A program made the position numbers and the translations under genes. DNA of 64,000 nucleotides from Lepidodermella squamata (Eukaryota > Gastrotricha), in assembly GCA_047495785.1 (NCBI GenBank), contig JBLDXI010000013.1, positions 3,100,001-3,164,000 on the forward strand. Direction: 5' to 3'. Shown in pieces: positions 33,703-45,608 of this stretch. How positions within the stretch are numbered: the first letter of the stretch is position 1; each line of letters starts with the position of its first letter. Under the pieces are notes generated by a model. That model was not told the origin of the DNA. It searched no databases and was given only the letters and a program-made list of their open reading frames with translations.

Positions 33703-36666
33703 TCATCCTTCAAGGTTAGAAAGAAATTGTTCAATGTCAGTTGCTCCGTGTTTCTTAGCCGAATCCACCGGTGTCATTCCAGCCGAATTTTTCCTCACGA
33801 CCAAGACCGGGTTCGTCTCAACTAAATACTTGACCAAGTTCACATTTTTAACGAAAACTGCATGATGAAGCGCGTTGTTACCAGCTTTATCTACCGCGTT
33901 CAGATCCGCACCATGCGATGCCAAAATTTCAACGCTTTCCAAATTATTCGACGAGACAGCAGTTAATAAAGCCGTTCTACCTTGCCCGTCTTTCGCCTCC
34001 AGATTTTTCGCATTTTTATCGAGTAATAAATTTAAAATGTCCTTATTATTCAAACCAGCAGCGATGATAACCGGTGTCTTGCTGGACCCATCTAAGCTTG
34101 AGACCAAATCAGGATTAGCCTGAACAACAGCCTGAACAACATTTCCAAGACCTTTCGTAACCGCGACATGTAGAATGTTTTCGTTATTGTTGTTCTTCAC
34201 GTCAAGCTTCGCGCCTTTTTCGACGAAATATTTTAAAATTTCGAAATTTTCAATCGCCATGAAAGCTGGTGTCAGTCCATCAGCTCCTTGGCTGTTGATG
34301 TTAACCTTACGCTCTTCAACCAGGTATTTAATCACGTTCAGATGGCCGCCCTGAGTTGCGTAATGAATAGCAGTATTGCCGCTCTTATGTTTAGCCGCCA
34401 AAACTTCCGGCCGTAATTTCGCCATCATTTCGACAATTGCCAAATGTCCGTTTTTCGCTGCCTCGTGAAACGGCGAGTAGCCAGCGTTTGGAATTTCGCG
34501 TTGCATAACATCGGCATCACATTCGCGGATGAGATATTCAGCCACCTCGACGTGGCCGTGTTGAACAGCTTCGAATAGCGGCTTTTTCATGCGGTAGTGG
34601 TGGTTTTCAACGAGAGGTTTCAGGACGCTTCTATCGTATGGCGAAACGCCGACGCGTTGTTGCACGAGTTTGACAATGCTTTTAACAGCTTTCAGGTCAC
34701 CGGATCTGGAGGCATTGCGGAACTCTTCAGCAAGTTCGAATACCTGGAAAAATCATCCAAAATAAATATGTATATTTTTCGCGGATTTTTAAGTTAGCCA
34801 AACGGCTGACCTGGAGACCTCTCAATTTAGCGATTTATCGGTTGGATAATTCAGCGTGTCCAATAATTAACGCAAGCAAAGAAAATACACGGGAAAGAGT
34901 TCAGAAACTCTAAAATGAGAGACACATCTCTCGGCCAGATGTCTCTTGTTAGTGGGATTAAAGAATTCCGGAGAAAATGGGTAAAATACCGAAAATTACC
35001 GAATCAGTTACCATCGGCGTTTTCGGGGTTTTCGGGTCCCCCACAGAGTAGCAGGCTTCAAATAAAGCAGAGAGCAACAAATGGTGCACACTTCAGACCA
35101 AATGGCTTCAAAGCACTCCCATAAAAAAAGTAAAATAAAGTATTAAGCAATGATCACCATGTTTTGGAATTAATGCTATTATTTTACTTTGAAGCCATTT
35201 TTTAATTTTGCTTTGAGGTCATGGTGCTTTGAAGCCTGTTACTAAATTTTCCCTACTTTGTAGGGGACCCGTTTTCTCTGGTAAATTAATTTCTTCGGTT
35301 AAATCGCGGATGAAAAAGATTGAATTTTCCCTCAATTAAAAAGGTAGGTTTAATTGAAAAAGATTAGCTGAATTTCCTACAAAAAGTTGCCAAATTAAAA
35401 AATAGTTCTAGGACACGCTGTAAACATTTCAAATGCTATAGGCTATGGATGAAGCCAAGCTCGAACCATATTTCGGAGGATTTAGCACTCTAGAGTCTTA
35501 TTAGTGCTCGAACCCTGAGTTTAAAATGGCGCACTTGGTGCAATCGTGCTAAATTCTTGAATTTAAATGCCCCAAATTTATGGTAATTTCTTTGAAATAT
35601 AATTGAATTTTGAATCAATTCTTTAGGTAGCAGATTCGCTGCTGTATCAAATTCAATGCTCCAATAAATTTTGTGTTAAAATAAAAAATAATTCAACTTT
35701 AAAAAATTTCAAAATTTTGGAATTTAATCTTTCGATCTCAATTTTTCGTAATTTGAAGGTGTTACCACACTCCTAATATTCCAACATCAAAGAAGCTTAC
35801 GGCTAGTGCCAATTTCCAACCCGGGCTATTGGCTTTGCTCGCCGGGGCATACATTCCCATTTCCTCGGCTGCTCTGATGATCGCCGCACTCGAAACACCC
35901 AGACTACGGCCTGATGGGATCATAATCGCCTTATGAAACCCAATAACTTGATTCGTAACGTCATCAATCAACGGACCACCTGATGTGCCATCGAATGACG
36001 CGCAGCTGTGGTAGATATTGCCGAGAAAACCGTCTTCTTGATCAAGAATAATGCCGTTATCAACAATAGCCATCGAATAACGAGCTGGGTGACCGATCAA
36101 AGTTAACTGTCTGCCTTTTTGGAACTCAATATCTGGCCGAGCGTCTGTAACTGGGACAAAATAGAAGCCTTTCTTTACCAGCATTTGAACAATGTCAGGT
36201 TGAAGCTCGAAAAACGTTAAATCAAGCAGCTCATCGATAAACCAAGCCCGAGTATCGACATGCATCCTTATCGGGAAAAATTCCTCGGTGATTGTTGAGT
36301 AGAAATTGGCTTTCAAATTTGCCCCAGCTTCCGGGACAATCATCTTCAACGGAATCGCTGAAAATGTTGTTGAAAATGAAGGCCGGGATAATTATAACAA
36401 AAATTACCATGAGAGGAAGTCATGAAGCCGTAGTAAGTTCCGCTATGCCTCGCGCCATTCAGTTCAAAATAGCATAAAACACCTGTTGCTGATGATCCAC
36501 CCGCATTTTTCGGGTTTATATCTATCTGGAACAAGCTATTAGCAACCCGGGCTAGTTCCCGGTTCCAAAATTGCGGCTCCTTAACCGCCCGCAGTAATTT
36601 AGGGTGCTCACTACAATTCACCCATAATCCCGCGTAAAAAATTAAGATTAAAACTGTTTTAAACAT
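33703..36666 (-). CDS. Secreted serine protease-ankyrin fusion protein B
   Basis: Exons 36666-36408, 36357-35801 and 34743-33703 give 618 residues. Layout matches A and C: signal peptide, QFWNREL, protease domain, ankyrin exon. The presumed triad is in TSSHAIP (His), LLDLTFFEL (Asp) and GTSGGPLID (Ser). GTSGGP is closer to the trypsin consensus than GTSGSP of A and C. About nine ankyrin units follow (for example RTALLTAVSSNNLESVEIL). Intron 1 is only 50 nt, but intron 2 is 1,057 nt because it holds a fold-back element. As the middle gene it presumably arose by tandem duplication. Protease activity is likely from the intact residues but unproven; secretion is inferred from the N-terminus. Confidence 0.87.
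34744..35800 (-). other. Long intron 2 of fusion gene B
   Basis: 1,057 nt, AT-rich. Contains the fold-back element at 35033-35271 and no coding sequence. Confidence 0.6.
35033..35271. mobile_element. Candidate MITE-like fold-back element 2
   Basis: The ends CGGGTCCCC and GGGGACCCG are inverse complements. Inside them AGGCTTCAAA and ATGGCTTCAAAG recur as inverted partners (TTTGAAGCCT, CTTTGAAGCCAT), giving a 239-base fold-back. It is non-coding and inserted in an intron. Confidence 0.55.
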
Positions 36667-36798
36667 TTTTCAAAATAAAACCAGAAATGAGACGAAAAAT
36701 AAGTTGACGATCAAAGTAATTAGCATTCAAGTGCGAAATTAGGTCATCGTGTTTTGGTTTATTTAGACTAAAAGTTCGAATAAAGTACTAAAATGCGG

Positions 36799-39243
36799 CT
36801 ATTTTACTTCCTTTTCAAGTTTATTGAATAAACCCAGTACTTTTTTGGCGCCGCGACTTTCCGCCACCTCTTTCGGGTAGAAACCATCATTATTCCGCTC
36901 ACCAGCCATTCCCACCACCCGCTCGATTAGGAATTTCGCCAGAGTGGGGTTATCGAACCTAGCAGCGTAGTGCAAAGCGTTGTTGCCAGAATGGTCCCGA
37001 TCGTTCAAATCGCCGCCTTTCGAAGCCAGAAATTCAACCGCCTTGACATTTCCAGCAAAAGCCGCTGTTAATAGCGGCGTTCGACCGGAACTGTCACGCT
37101 TCGATAAACCAGCCGCATTTTCCGAGTTGAAATAAGCCAATAAACTCGTATCATTCAATGAAGCGGATCGATGGAAAACAGTTTGGTTTCGAGAATCAAG
37201 GCTATTTATCAAATTAGGCGAGGCTCGAAGGATTAAATCCACAATTTTTCGGTCATTATTACTCGCCGCAAAATGGAGAATATTTTCGCCGTCCGAACTT
37301 AGCGAGTCAAGTTTCGCGTTTTTCGAAATCAAATATTTAACTGGTTCGATGAGGAAACTACTCGCCGCCATGAAAATCGGGGTTCTTTGAGCGTAGCCTG
37401 GATTGTTGATATTTGCCTTTAACGTCTCAACTAGGTATTTAACGATTTTCATATGGCCAGCAACTGCGGCTAAATTCAGCGCTGTGTTATTGAAGTAATT
37501 TCTCGCCTCTAGCAACTCTGGTCTTAGTTCGACCATCAATTTAACGACTTCAAATTTTCCGGTATAGGCAGCTTCGTGGAATGGCGAATAGCCAGCATGT
37601 GGGTAGTCGCGGTAGAAAACATCGGCATTGCAATTTCGAATAAGGTAGTCAACAATATCGAGATAGCCGGCATCTGATGCGTCCATTAAAGGCTTTTTGA
37701 ACTTTTGATAGTGCTCAATTAGCGGTTTGATGACGGCAGTGTCGTAGGGCGAGGCTTTGGTCCGGCTTCGCAGGTCTTTAATTACGGTTTTGACCTTGGC
37801 AAGGTCACCGCTTTTTACTGCATCGTGAAATCTCGGCGACAACTCTTCGACCTAAAATTGGGAAAAAACCAAAATAAATTATTAAAAATTTCAATTTCAA
37901 TTTCAATTGAATTTTTAAATTTTTAAAATTATGAAACATTTTTTAATAATTTAATTTAAATTAAAAAAATAGATTATCGAAAATCTCACTGCTTTTGCCA
38001 ACATCCAACCATCACTTTCATTTTTAGAGGCAGGCGGGTACAATCCAAAGTCTTCAATTCTCTTCACAATCGCCGCTAAGCTGACCCCGATTCGGAAATT
38101 TGGAGCTATAGCTCGATGGAATCCAATGACCTGATAACTTTTCCTATCGAGTATAGGCGAGCCTGAAGTCCCGTCTTGCGACAAACAATTATGCAAAATA
38201 TTTCCAGGCAATCCACGATTTTCTAAAATTTGCCCTGACATGAACGTCGCATCAGAGTAGGACGAAGGATGGCCAAATAAGATGATCTCACGGCCGAGAT
38301 CGTATTCAATATCAGGATGGCTGTAGTTCACAGCTATGAATTCGAAGCGTCTACGCATCAACATTTGAACAATTGTTGGGTGTAGCTCGAAAAATGTAAA
38401 ATCAAGATGCTCGTCCGTGAACCAGCCAAGCGTGTCGATGTGCATGCGAATTTCGAAATGTTCGGGATTAGTTGCCGAGTAGAAATGAGCATTCATTCTA
38501 GCACCAGCCGCAGGGACAATGAACCTCATTGGGATGGCTAAAATAAATAAAAAATAAAATAAAAAATGAACCTTTCTTCACACCTAACTTGTATTCTAGC
38601 TTTTCATTTTTTTTTGATATTTCTCTCTCTAGTATTCTATTTTTCAAACTATGTCTGGTTTTTTACGAATTGACCAATTTGGACAAGTGCGTCAAAGCAT
38701 CACATCGTGTCACTAGGAAACAGGTGAAATTCTTAAATAATTTATAAGATGAGAATTTTGCTGAAAATTCATGGTTGGTGATTCGAAGTTTCTAGATATT
38801 ATATGACCACCTCATGCCAAAAATGTGTATTTTGAAAAAAATTAAAATAAAATTTCATTTAAAATACTTTAATTTAACATTTTTCAAAATTTAAAAGATA
38901 TTTCAGTTTAACATAGCTTGGCGATTTTTAACTAAATTTTTACGATAATGTAATAGCGCATGTCCCTCTTACCATGGTTCGATGACATGAAGCCATAATG
39001 CGTACCGCTATGAACTGCCCCAGCCAGTTCGACGTAGCATAAAACGCCCGTAGCCGAACTTCCAGGTTTATTCGTCGGTGTAACATCGAGTTGGAAAATA
39101 CTATTCGCAATCCTGGCCAAATGCCTGTTCCAGAACTGCAGCTGAGGTTTCGCTTCGATAGGAACAGGTATTTCCGGGTTCGGATTTTGCCATGATTTGG
39201 ACGCTGAGTTCGCCAATATAAGCAGATTAAGCAGGATAAACAT
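36799..39243 (-). CDS. Secreted serine protease-ankyrin fusion protein C
   Basis: Exons 39243-38973, 38537-37990 and 37851-36799 give 623 residues. After a signal peptide (MFILLNLLILANSAS) come the protease domain and about nine ankyrin repeats. Triad candidates are GFMSSNHAIP (His), HLDFTFFELHP (Asp) and QDGTSGSPILD (Ser). Exon phases (1, then 0) are identical to A and B. An intron of 435 nt follows the His exon. The spacing to gene B is only about 130 bases. Gene C shares more motif identity with A in the Asp and Ser regions than with B. The ankyrin set ends with a short basic tail (KLEKEVK). An extracellular scaffold-tethered protease is one reading; a protein released into the cytosol of another cell is another. 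Neither is shown by sequence. Confidence 0.87.
38538..38972 (-). other. Intron 1 of fusion gene C
   Basis: 435 nt, AT-rich; nothing recognised. Confidence 0.5.
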
Positions 39244-39463
39244 TACAAATTAGCGAGGACACGAATGCTGCAGTAAACAAAAAACGCCCTCGCACATCTC
39301 GTAAAGCTAATCAACCATTCAAAACTTCCTACTCGACGCTTTATATGTCAATTTTATTCATGGAACTAAAAGTGACAAAGGGTTTATACGAGACTAAACA
39401 CACATTTACCTTTTAGGTGCGATAAAATAATGTCGAATTATATTATACCCCAGTTCTTCCCAG

Positions 39464-41899
39464 TTAAAATGCTGCCAGAGCGAAATAAAGATTGGCCGAA
39501 AGGAAAACTTCCAAGGCAACAAGAAATGTCAAAACATCCATGACACGAGCCAAAGAGATAAGGCCGATCAAATTCATACCAGAATTGAACTTGATCACCA
39601 TAGTTCTCGGGAAACTAATCGTCAGGGCAAACATGACGATTTCGTACAGCGTGACCGTGGCTGTTAGACCAGTTAGGATCAAAATATATCGGACCATTAG
39701 AATTTCTTGCGAGGTCTCCGGAATTCCGTGTAGTACGTCAGATTGCGCAACAATTAGAGCCAGCATTAAGCTCCCACTGAAAATGGCTCGATCATGCAAT
39801 TTCGGGTCGAAAATCAACGAACCAAATACTAGGACGATCAAAGTGTAACATGGGACTAACAGATTTACAATGTATTGATCTGGATCTCTAGCCAGGGTGA
39901 ACTTGATGATTGCGTAACCCGAGTTGGATGCTTTTTGAAGAGCTGAGGCGGTCACTCCGATATTTCCTGTAACAGACTGAACTCGCCAAATTTCGCTAAC
40001 CATTTTGTCCGTTCCAGTGAAAAACAGGCCTCCGAATGATAGGTACCTATCAGATTCTTCCAGTAGAAATGTCAAATCGCAGTATTGAGTATCGAACGGG
40101 AATTTCCTGAGATCAAGCCTGCACTTAGCCTGGAAAACTCCAAACCGAATCCAGTGGTAGTACAACGTTCGATTCGGTAGCGTTGGGTAGTAGGCAATTT
40201 GAAATTGCTCAGACAGGGTGGTAGATTCCATGTAGAGATCCGTGGATGCATTGGCGAGGCGCATGTAAGGATACCAAACTTCCCGCTTATCGACTTTGTA
40301 CACTCTTTCGGCATCGTCTACGTAGGGTGCCGTGTACTGAGAGCCACAGACCGATACACTCCACTGAAGCTTCAGCATGGCAAAGAGTGAGACTTCAGCA
40401 GTTATTGTATTTATGGTTGTCAGTCGATCGACAACGAATGAGATGTAGATTTTAGTTTTAGGTGCCGGGGCTCTGTTAAAAAAGATATAAGATTTCGAAG
40501 GGAATTACTCTGAAGTGAACTCACTTTACAGATGGTTTTATGTAAGGACATGCAAGAAGATCTGCTACCGTGATGTTTGGGTAGATGTTGCCTTCGATCA
40601 AATTAGGAATAGGGAATGCAGTGTCCTTATCTAGAGCGAAAGGATTGGGAGGAGATTCTTCGGTCGTACCATCTTGGTTAAGCATCGGATTGTACTCCGA
40701 TGGACTCGATGAACCTCCAGAGACCAATGTTGATGTTGACGATTTCAATGATGTGGCTGTTGACATGATTGTTGAAGTAGTTGATGGCCGATTTGTAGAA
40801 GATGCTGTTGGAGGGGCCGAAGTTGAAGGCGGTGTTGGTGATGATGAAGATGAGGGCGAAGATGAACTCGGTGTCAAAGTCGTAGTTGTTGTGGATGAGG
40901 ACTTCGATGTTGAGGTTGAAGATGTAGTCGTAGTAGTGACAGGGTTGGTAGTTGTTGTCGGCGGAGTGCAGTCGTAAAAAGCCACACTATGAAGATGCAA
41001 CGTGTCTGTGTTGTAGACGCTCATCGCCGCGATACCAAACATCATTGTCCTGTTCACGAAACTAGCCATCAAACTGCCACCGGGAATCGTTCGGTTGAAT
41101 GGCCCGTAGCAAGTCCCATTTTGCAGACAAACCGCAACCTTGGAAGATTTACCGTAAATTTTTTACATATTGGGTTTCAATTCTTACCATTAGGTTTTTC
41201 CCATTAGTAAGTTTGATCTGATAACGAACTCGACCGTCCTCGTTGAAGTAATGAGATCGGGGTACTGATTCGCAGCCGAATGCCCCTTCAGAACTGCAGT
41301 AGGTTCCAGCAGCTGGGGGGGCATCACTGTCATCGAAAATATCTGTGATCGAGTCCATCATCGGGCTAAACTGAACGCTAAAGCCTGTGAATAGCGTTTC
41401 GTTGATGTTGAACGTTTTCACTAAAAAAACGAAATTAGATTTGACTAGCTATAAAAAACCGTGACCTACTGTTAGCGGTAGTTCTCATGATGGAGACATT
41501 TTCTGCAACGACCACTTTGAATCCGTGACTTGCTAGCCCATCATCGTCGATCATAGTTGCAGTTATTTCGATGAAGAAGTCACTCAAGAGAAAGGGCTGA
41601 ATTGAGGTGATTAATTAGCCCGAATTCATTAGTAATAGTGTAAGACAGACCGTTTTGCTCCACATTGTCGAAACCATGTCTTTCGTCCCTTCAGAAAGTA
41701 ACCTTATGGAATCAGAAGGCTGTCCTGTTGTGTTCAGTTTTTTGCCAGGATAGAAGTCCCAGTAAGAATTAATATCAGCAGTCAAGTTGAAAACTGAATA
41801 CTGCGGAACCAAGGTTCCACATTGTGTAATCATACCGGCGGAAACTTGGCAAATAACAACAAGAAGGCCGATACAACACTGCATAATCAACTGCCTCAT
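39464..41899 (-). CDS. Stalked Cys-loop channel subunit 8 with extra N-terminal region
   Basis: Exons 41899-41651, 41596-41470, 41420-41188, 41138-40525 and 40472-39464 give 743 residues, about twice the usual size. The signal peptide leads to about 280 residues of extracellular sequence with several Cys and N-glycosylation sites, which I do not recognise. Then come about 85 residues rich in Ser, Thr and Pro (mucin-like stalk), then a CPYIKPSVK echo of the array's N-terminal module. The last exon holds almost the whole channel: binding domain, uninterrupted C-x13-C loop (RKFPFDTQYC) and four membrane segments. It lacks every ligand-domain intron of its neighbours, so it is a separate subfamily. 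The exon 1 donor (GTCTGT) is weak; GTTTCG 24 bases earlier is an alternative that also keeps phase. Confidence 0.8.
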
Positions 41900-42396
41900 T
41901 TTGGCGATGGTTTAGCAGTTTAGACACTTTTGGCTTCTCGTTTGACGAATCTTTTTCAAAAACAGCGGTACATCAATCTGTTCAATCTACGCGTCTGCCC
42001 AGGTTGGGGACTTTTATCGCTAATGGCACTACTTTGCATAAAACATAAAAGGCGGGTATCGATTCTCTTCCGTAGATCCAAAAATAAGTTGCCATCGGCG
42101 GTCGTCAATATTTTGGCAGCTAGAAAAGTAGTCCGTTTCACGTATGAGATTTTTGATAAAACGTGTAGTGACGTCAAGAAAAGAGAGTGTTTGTTGCGTA
42201 GTGCAAAAGCCATTACCAACAGACGGAAAACACAATTAAGGAACTGCTCTTATATTGATTGCTGAGGAATGAATCCATCCTAGAAATAAACTTGAATTAA
42301 AACTGCTGGAACTTGAAATCGTTCAGTTTTATTCAAATTTAAAAACATCGCTTCAGTTCAGTCAATCTATACCCCAATATCATGAAGTATAAAGGG
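41900..42396. other. Intergenic, nothing recognised
   Basis: About 500 bases between subunits 8 and 9. A 111-codon plus-strand frame lies here but shows no domain and opposes the surrounding genes, so it was not called. Confidence 0.5.
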
Positions 42397-43775
42397 TCAA
42401 GACTGCATTATTCCAATGAATACGACGTTCATGCCAATAACGAAAATCGCCGAGATTGATGCGACAACAAGATCCGCAACTCTGTAGACAGATATTTTGC
42501 CTTTGCAGAAGTACATCTTGCTGTCAGATCGAGTCCAAGTGCAAGCAATTAGGGTGTAGGTGGTTATAAGACCAGCCACAACTAGATGCGCTTGAATGTA
42601 ATAGAATAGGTAGACGGGTGCTGATGTCTTCGGGATATCAGCCGTTACAACAGGTTGCAGAACTGATAGAGCAAGCATAACTGTAACAGCAAAAGCAGCG
42701 CGATCTGGCTCTTCAGGAGACATTATTAGGGCTACGAATTCGAGGGCGACCAAAATTAGCATCGGCATGAAGATGGCAAGTACGTAGTACTGAGCTCTAC
42801 GCTGGAAAGTGAACAGTATCCGGAAGAGGTTTTCGCCTTCTTTAGGTCGAGTCTTGTTATGGCCCATAAATTCCCAAACGCTTGAAGTGGGGACAAAGGC
42901 GGATTCTGGGGACTCATCCTTCTTCCCAGTAGTAATCGCTGATAATTCACTCGTTGTGTAGATGAGGATGTCCGCAAATGTGACCAGGCTAGCAGCTTCC
43001 ATTATTTCCATTTCCCAGTAACATGTTTGAGAATCGAAAGGAAATTTCTGGAGAGGTCTGCGATGATTAATTATGCGATTGATTTACGGAAAAATACCTT
43101 AGCATCTATCGTGCATACGGTGTCATACTTCCCGCGTCCTTCCATCGAAGCGTAAGGTCCGTAATTCCAAGCAATATCGGGAACTCCCGGAAAATCGCAA
43201 GCCAAACATTTGTGGACCACGACGTCTGTCAGTGAGCTTGGTAGAAAAATGTTAATAACATAAAATAATTAGCATAATACTGAAATAACAGACTCATCAA
43301 TAGAATCGGGGTTTTCATAAGCATTGCGAATTTTGACATTAGGATGCCAAGAATCATCTTTCGGCATCGAGACGCTGCTGAGAGCGTAGGCTTCCGGTGA
43401 GAGTAAAGTCTCATTCCAAGCAGCGCAAACTGGCAGGTACCACTCCATTTTAAATTGAGCGTGGATAGACAATCTATAAAATTAGATAGTGCAAAATGGT
43501 CAATTAAACACTAAATTTTACCGTTGTTCAACTTCTCTGAGTTCTAGCAAACGGCGCAAGTACAGGGTGATCATACTGTAAACCGGACTGTCAGGAGACA
43601 AGCTTGGCCGGCCTCGAGGGCTCCGAAATATTGCACATTGTTTGACTAGAAACTGATACAATTCTTCCTCGGGACAGTAAGATAGTCCTTTCTCATCACA
43701 GCAAGCCTCAGAACGAACTTCGATTATGCAGGCTGACACGTAAATAAGCTGTAGTAGAGATATTTTGTTCATCAT
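42397..43775 (-). CDS. Cys-loop ligand-gated channel subunit 9
   Basis: Exons 43775-43522, 43473-43294, 43236-43098 and 43047-42397 give 407 residues. Exon 2 ends in a GTCTGT donor (phase 2) and exon 3 begins SLTDVVVHKCLAC. The N-terminus has a doubled Cys (ACCDEKG) before the shared module (EELYQFL ... CAIFRSPRGRPS). A CxxC pair in the region after exon 2 is shared with subunits 10 and 11. The Cys loop is C-x13-C (KKFPFDSQTC). Four membrane segments follow with TM2 after EEPDRAAFAVTVMLAL. It is very close to subunit 10, so these two are recent duplicates. Ligand and ion are unknown. Confidence 0.88.
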
Positions 43776-43986
43776 ACGAGGAACTTCGAAAATGCGTCGG
43801 TCTAAAGCACACTACTGTGGAAATGCTCCAATAAAACTCGACATAGTGCATTTTTAATTGACTGCTATTCCCAAAAGGGCCTTGAATAATTTCTAAATTT
43901 ATTATAAGTGCGTGATTTTAAGTAACGAGGTTAAAATTCAGAGAACTCAAGTGTACAATATAGTTCGAAGAGCAAACAAATTTCAA

Positions 43987-45373
43987 CTATTCCGACTGCA
44001 TCAAAATCATAAAAATGGCATTAATTGCGATTTCCGCAAAAAGAGAAATGCCCGCTGCTACGATGTCACCGACTCGATAGATTGAAAGTTTCCCTTTGAA
44101 AAACGTTCGCTTGCTCTCAGTTCGACACCACGTGCAAGCAATTGTTATATAAGTCGTCATTAGCCCTGCAACGATCAGATGAGCCTGGATGTAGTAGAAC
44201 AAATAGACCGGCTTGGATGTTTTCGGAATGTCTGCTGTGACTACTGGCTGAAGGACAGATAGCGCCAGCATCACTGTAACGGCGAATGAAGCTCGATCTG
44301 GTTCCTCGGGCGACATGATGAGCGCAACGAATAGGAGAGCAAGAAGTATAGCCATGGGCATGAAGATAGCGAGAACGTAGTACTGCGCACGGCGCTGAAA
44401 CACCATTTTTACTTCAAATGCGTTAATAGATTTGTCTCTTTGGAAAGTGTAATGGCGGACGAATTCCCAGACACTTGATGATGGTACAAATGCAGCTTCT
44501 GGTGACGTATCTCGTTGTTCAGGATTCTCAGCGTTGGTGAAAACGCGCAAACCAGCGAAATATACAGTCTTTAGGTCTTCCTTCATAACCAATTGCCACT
44601 CGCAGGTTTGCTGGTCGAACGGAAATCTCTGAAAAAAATTAAAATATTAAGATGAATTATTAATTATTTTAATATTTTCCATTTCACCGTTGAATCCCAT
44701 GTACAAAGAGTATCATATTTACCAGAACCATCCAAAATAGGAAATGGTCCGTTCATTGTTTTCATAAAATCATCCTTGGGATCAGCCTTAAAATAGCAGT
44801 TCAGACACCTATGTACCGTGATATCGCCAAGCGATCTGTGAAAAAACAACGGGGTCTTAACTGTTAGAGGAATATTGAAAGGCAGCTCACTCTTCAATTG
44901 CATTTATGTTATCGTAGGCATTCGTCAGCAAGACATTTGGGTGCCAGATTTCATCTCGTCCGAACGTAGTTTCATTCAATGCGTTAGCCTCTGGTGATAA
45001 GGCAGATTCGTTCCATCTCGCGCAATCAGGAAGCAACCACTCCATCCGGAATTGTGCTTGAATTGACATTCTGGTTTGTTATAGAACAGTTATGTAATGA
45101 GCGTTACTTCCACACCAGTCGGATTAATCACCTTTGCTCGACTTCTTTGAGGTCGAGCAGCCGGAATAGGAAAACTTTCAGCATGCACTGAATAGGTTGG
45201 CCTGGATACAAAACAGGTAGGCCGCGAGGACTGCGTAGAGTCGCACATTGCTTCCTCAACGATTGATTCAGCTCTTCCTCTGGGCACAGCGGCAGGTCTT
45301 CATCATCGCAACACTTAGCAGCCAAAGTGGCTGTTACGAACAAAGAGATTATAACAGCTACAGAATAATGCAT
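43987..45373 (-). CDS. Cys-loop ligand-gated channel subunit 10
   Basis: Exons 45373-45132, 45070-44891, 44835-44688 and 44628-43987 give 403 residues. The start at 45373 (MHYSVAVIISLFV) gives a clean signal peptide; an upstream in-frame ATG is possible but would bury it. It shares with subunit 9 the doubled Cys after the signal (KCCDDED), a 180-nt exon 2, and the HRCLNC pair. The loop is C-x13-C with RFPFDQQTC. TM1-TM2 (ALIMSPEEPDRASFAVTVMLAL) and TM3 are almost identical to subunit 9, while the binding domain differs more. That pattern suggests conserved pore and diverging ligand recognition, an inference from visual comparison only. Confidence 0.88.
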
Positions 45374-45608
45374 ATCCAACAAAAGAATTCTCGCGAAACA
45401 AGTTTTTGAGAATAATTTGACGGTTAGATGCATACAATTGATTTTTCAAAGTTTTTTCCTGTTAAATCCAACCCGTCGACCGGCGGTAAAGCAAACAAAA
45501 CTTTATTGAAAATTTAAGTAATAAAGAAAAAAATAGATTTTTTAATTCGCAAGTTATGCATACATCAGAGAAGCAAATAACCCAGAAAACGACTCATCAT
45601 GCTTGATT

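Noticed and set aside
40585-40977. Acidic Val/Asp-rich frame opposite the stalk of subunit 8
   Set aside because: It is the antisense of the Ser/Thr stalk.
41930-42265. 111-codon open frame on the plus strand
   Set aside because: No domain, no matching splice sites, and it overlaps the flank of minus-strand genes.
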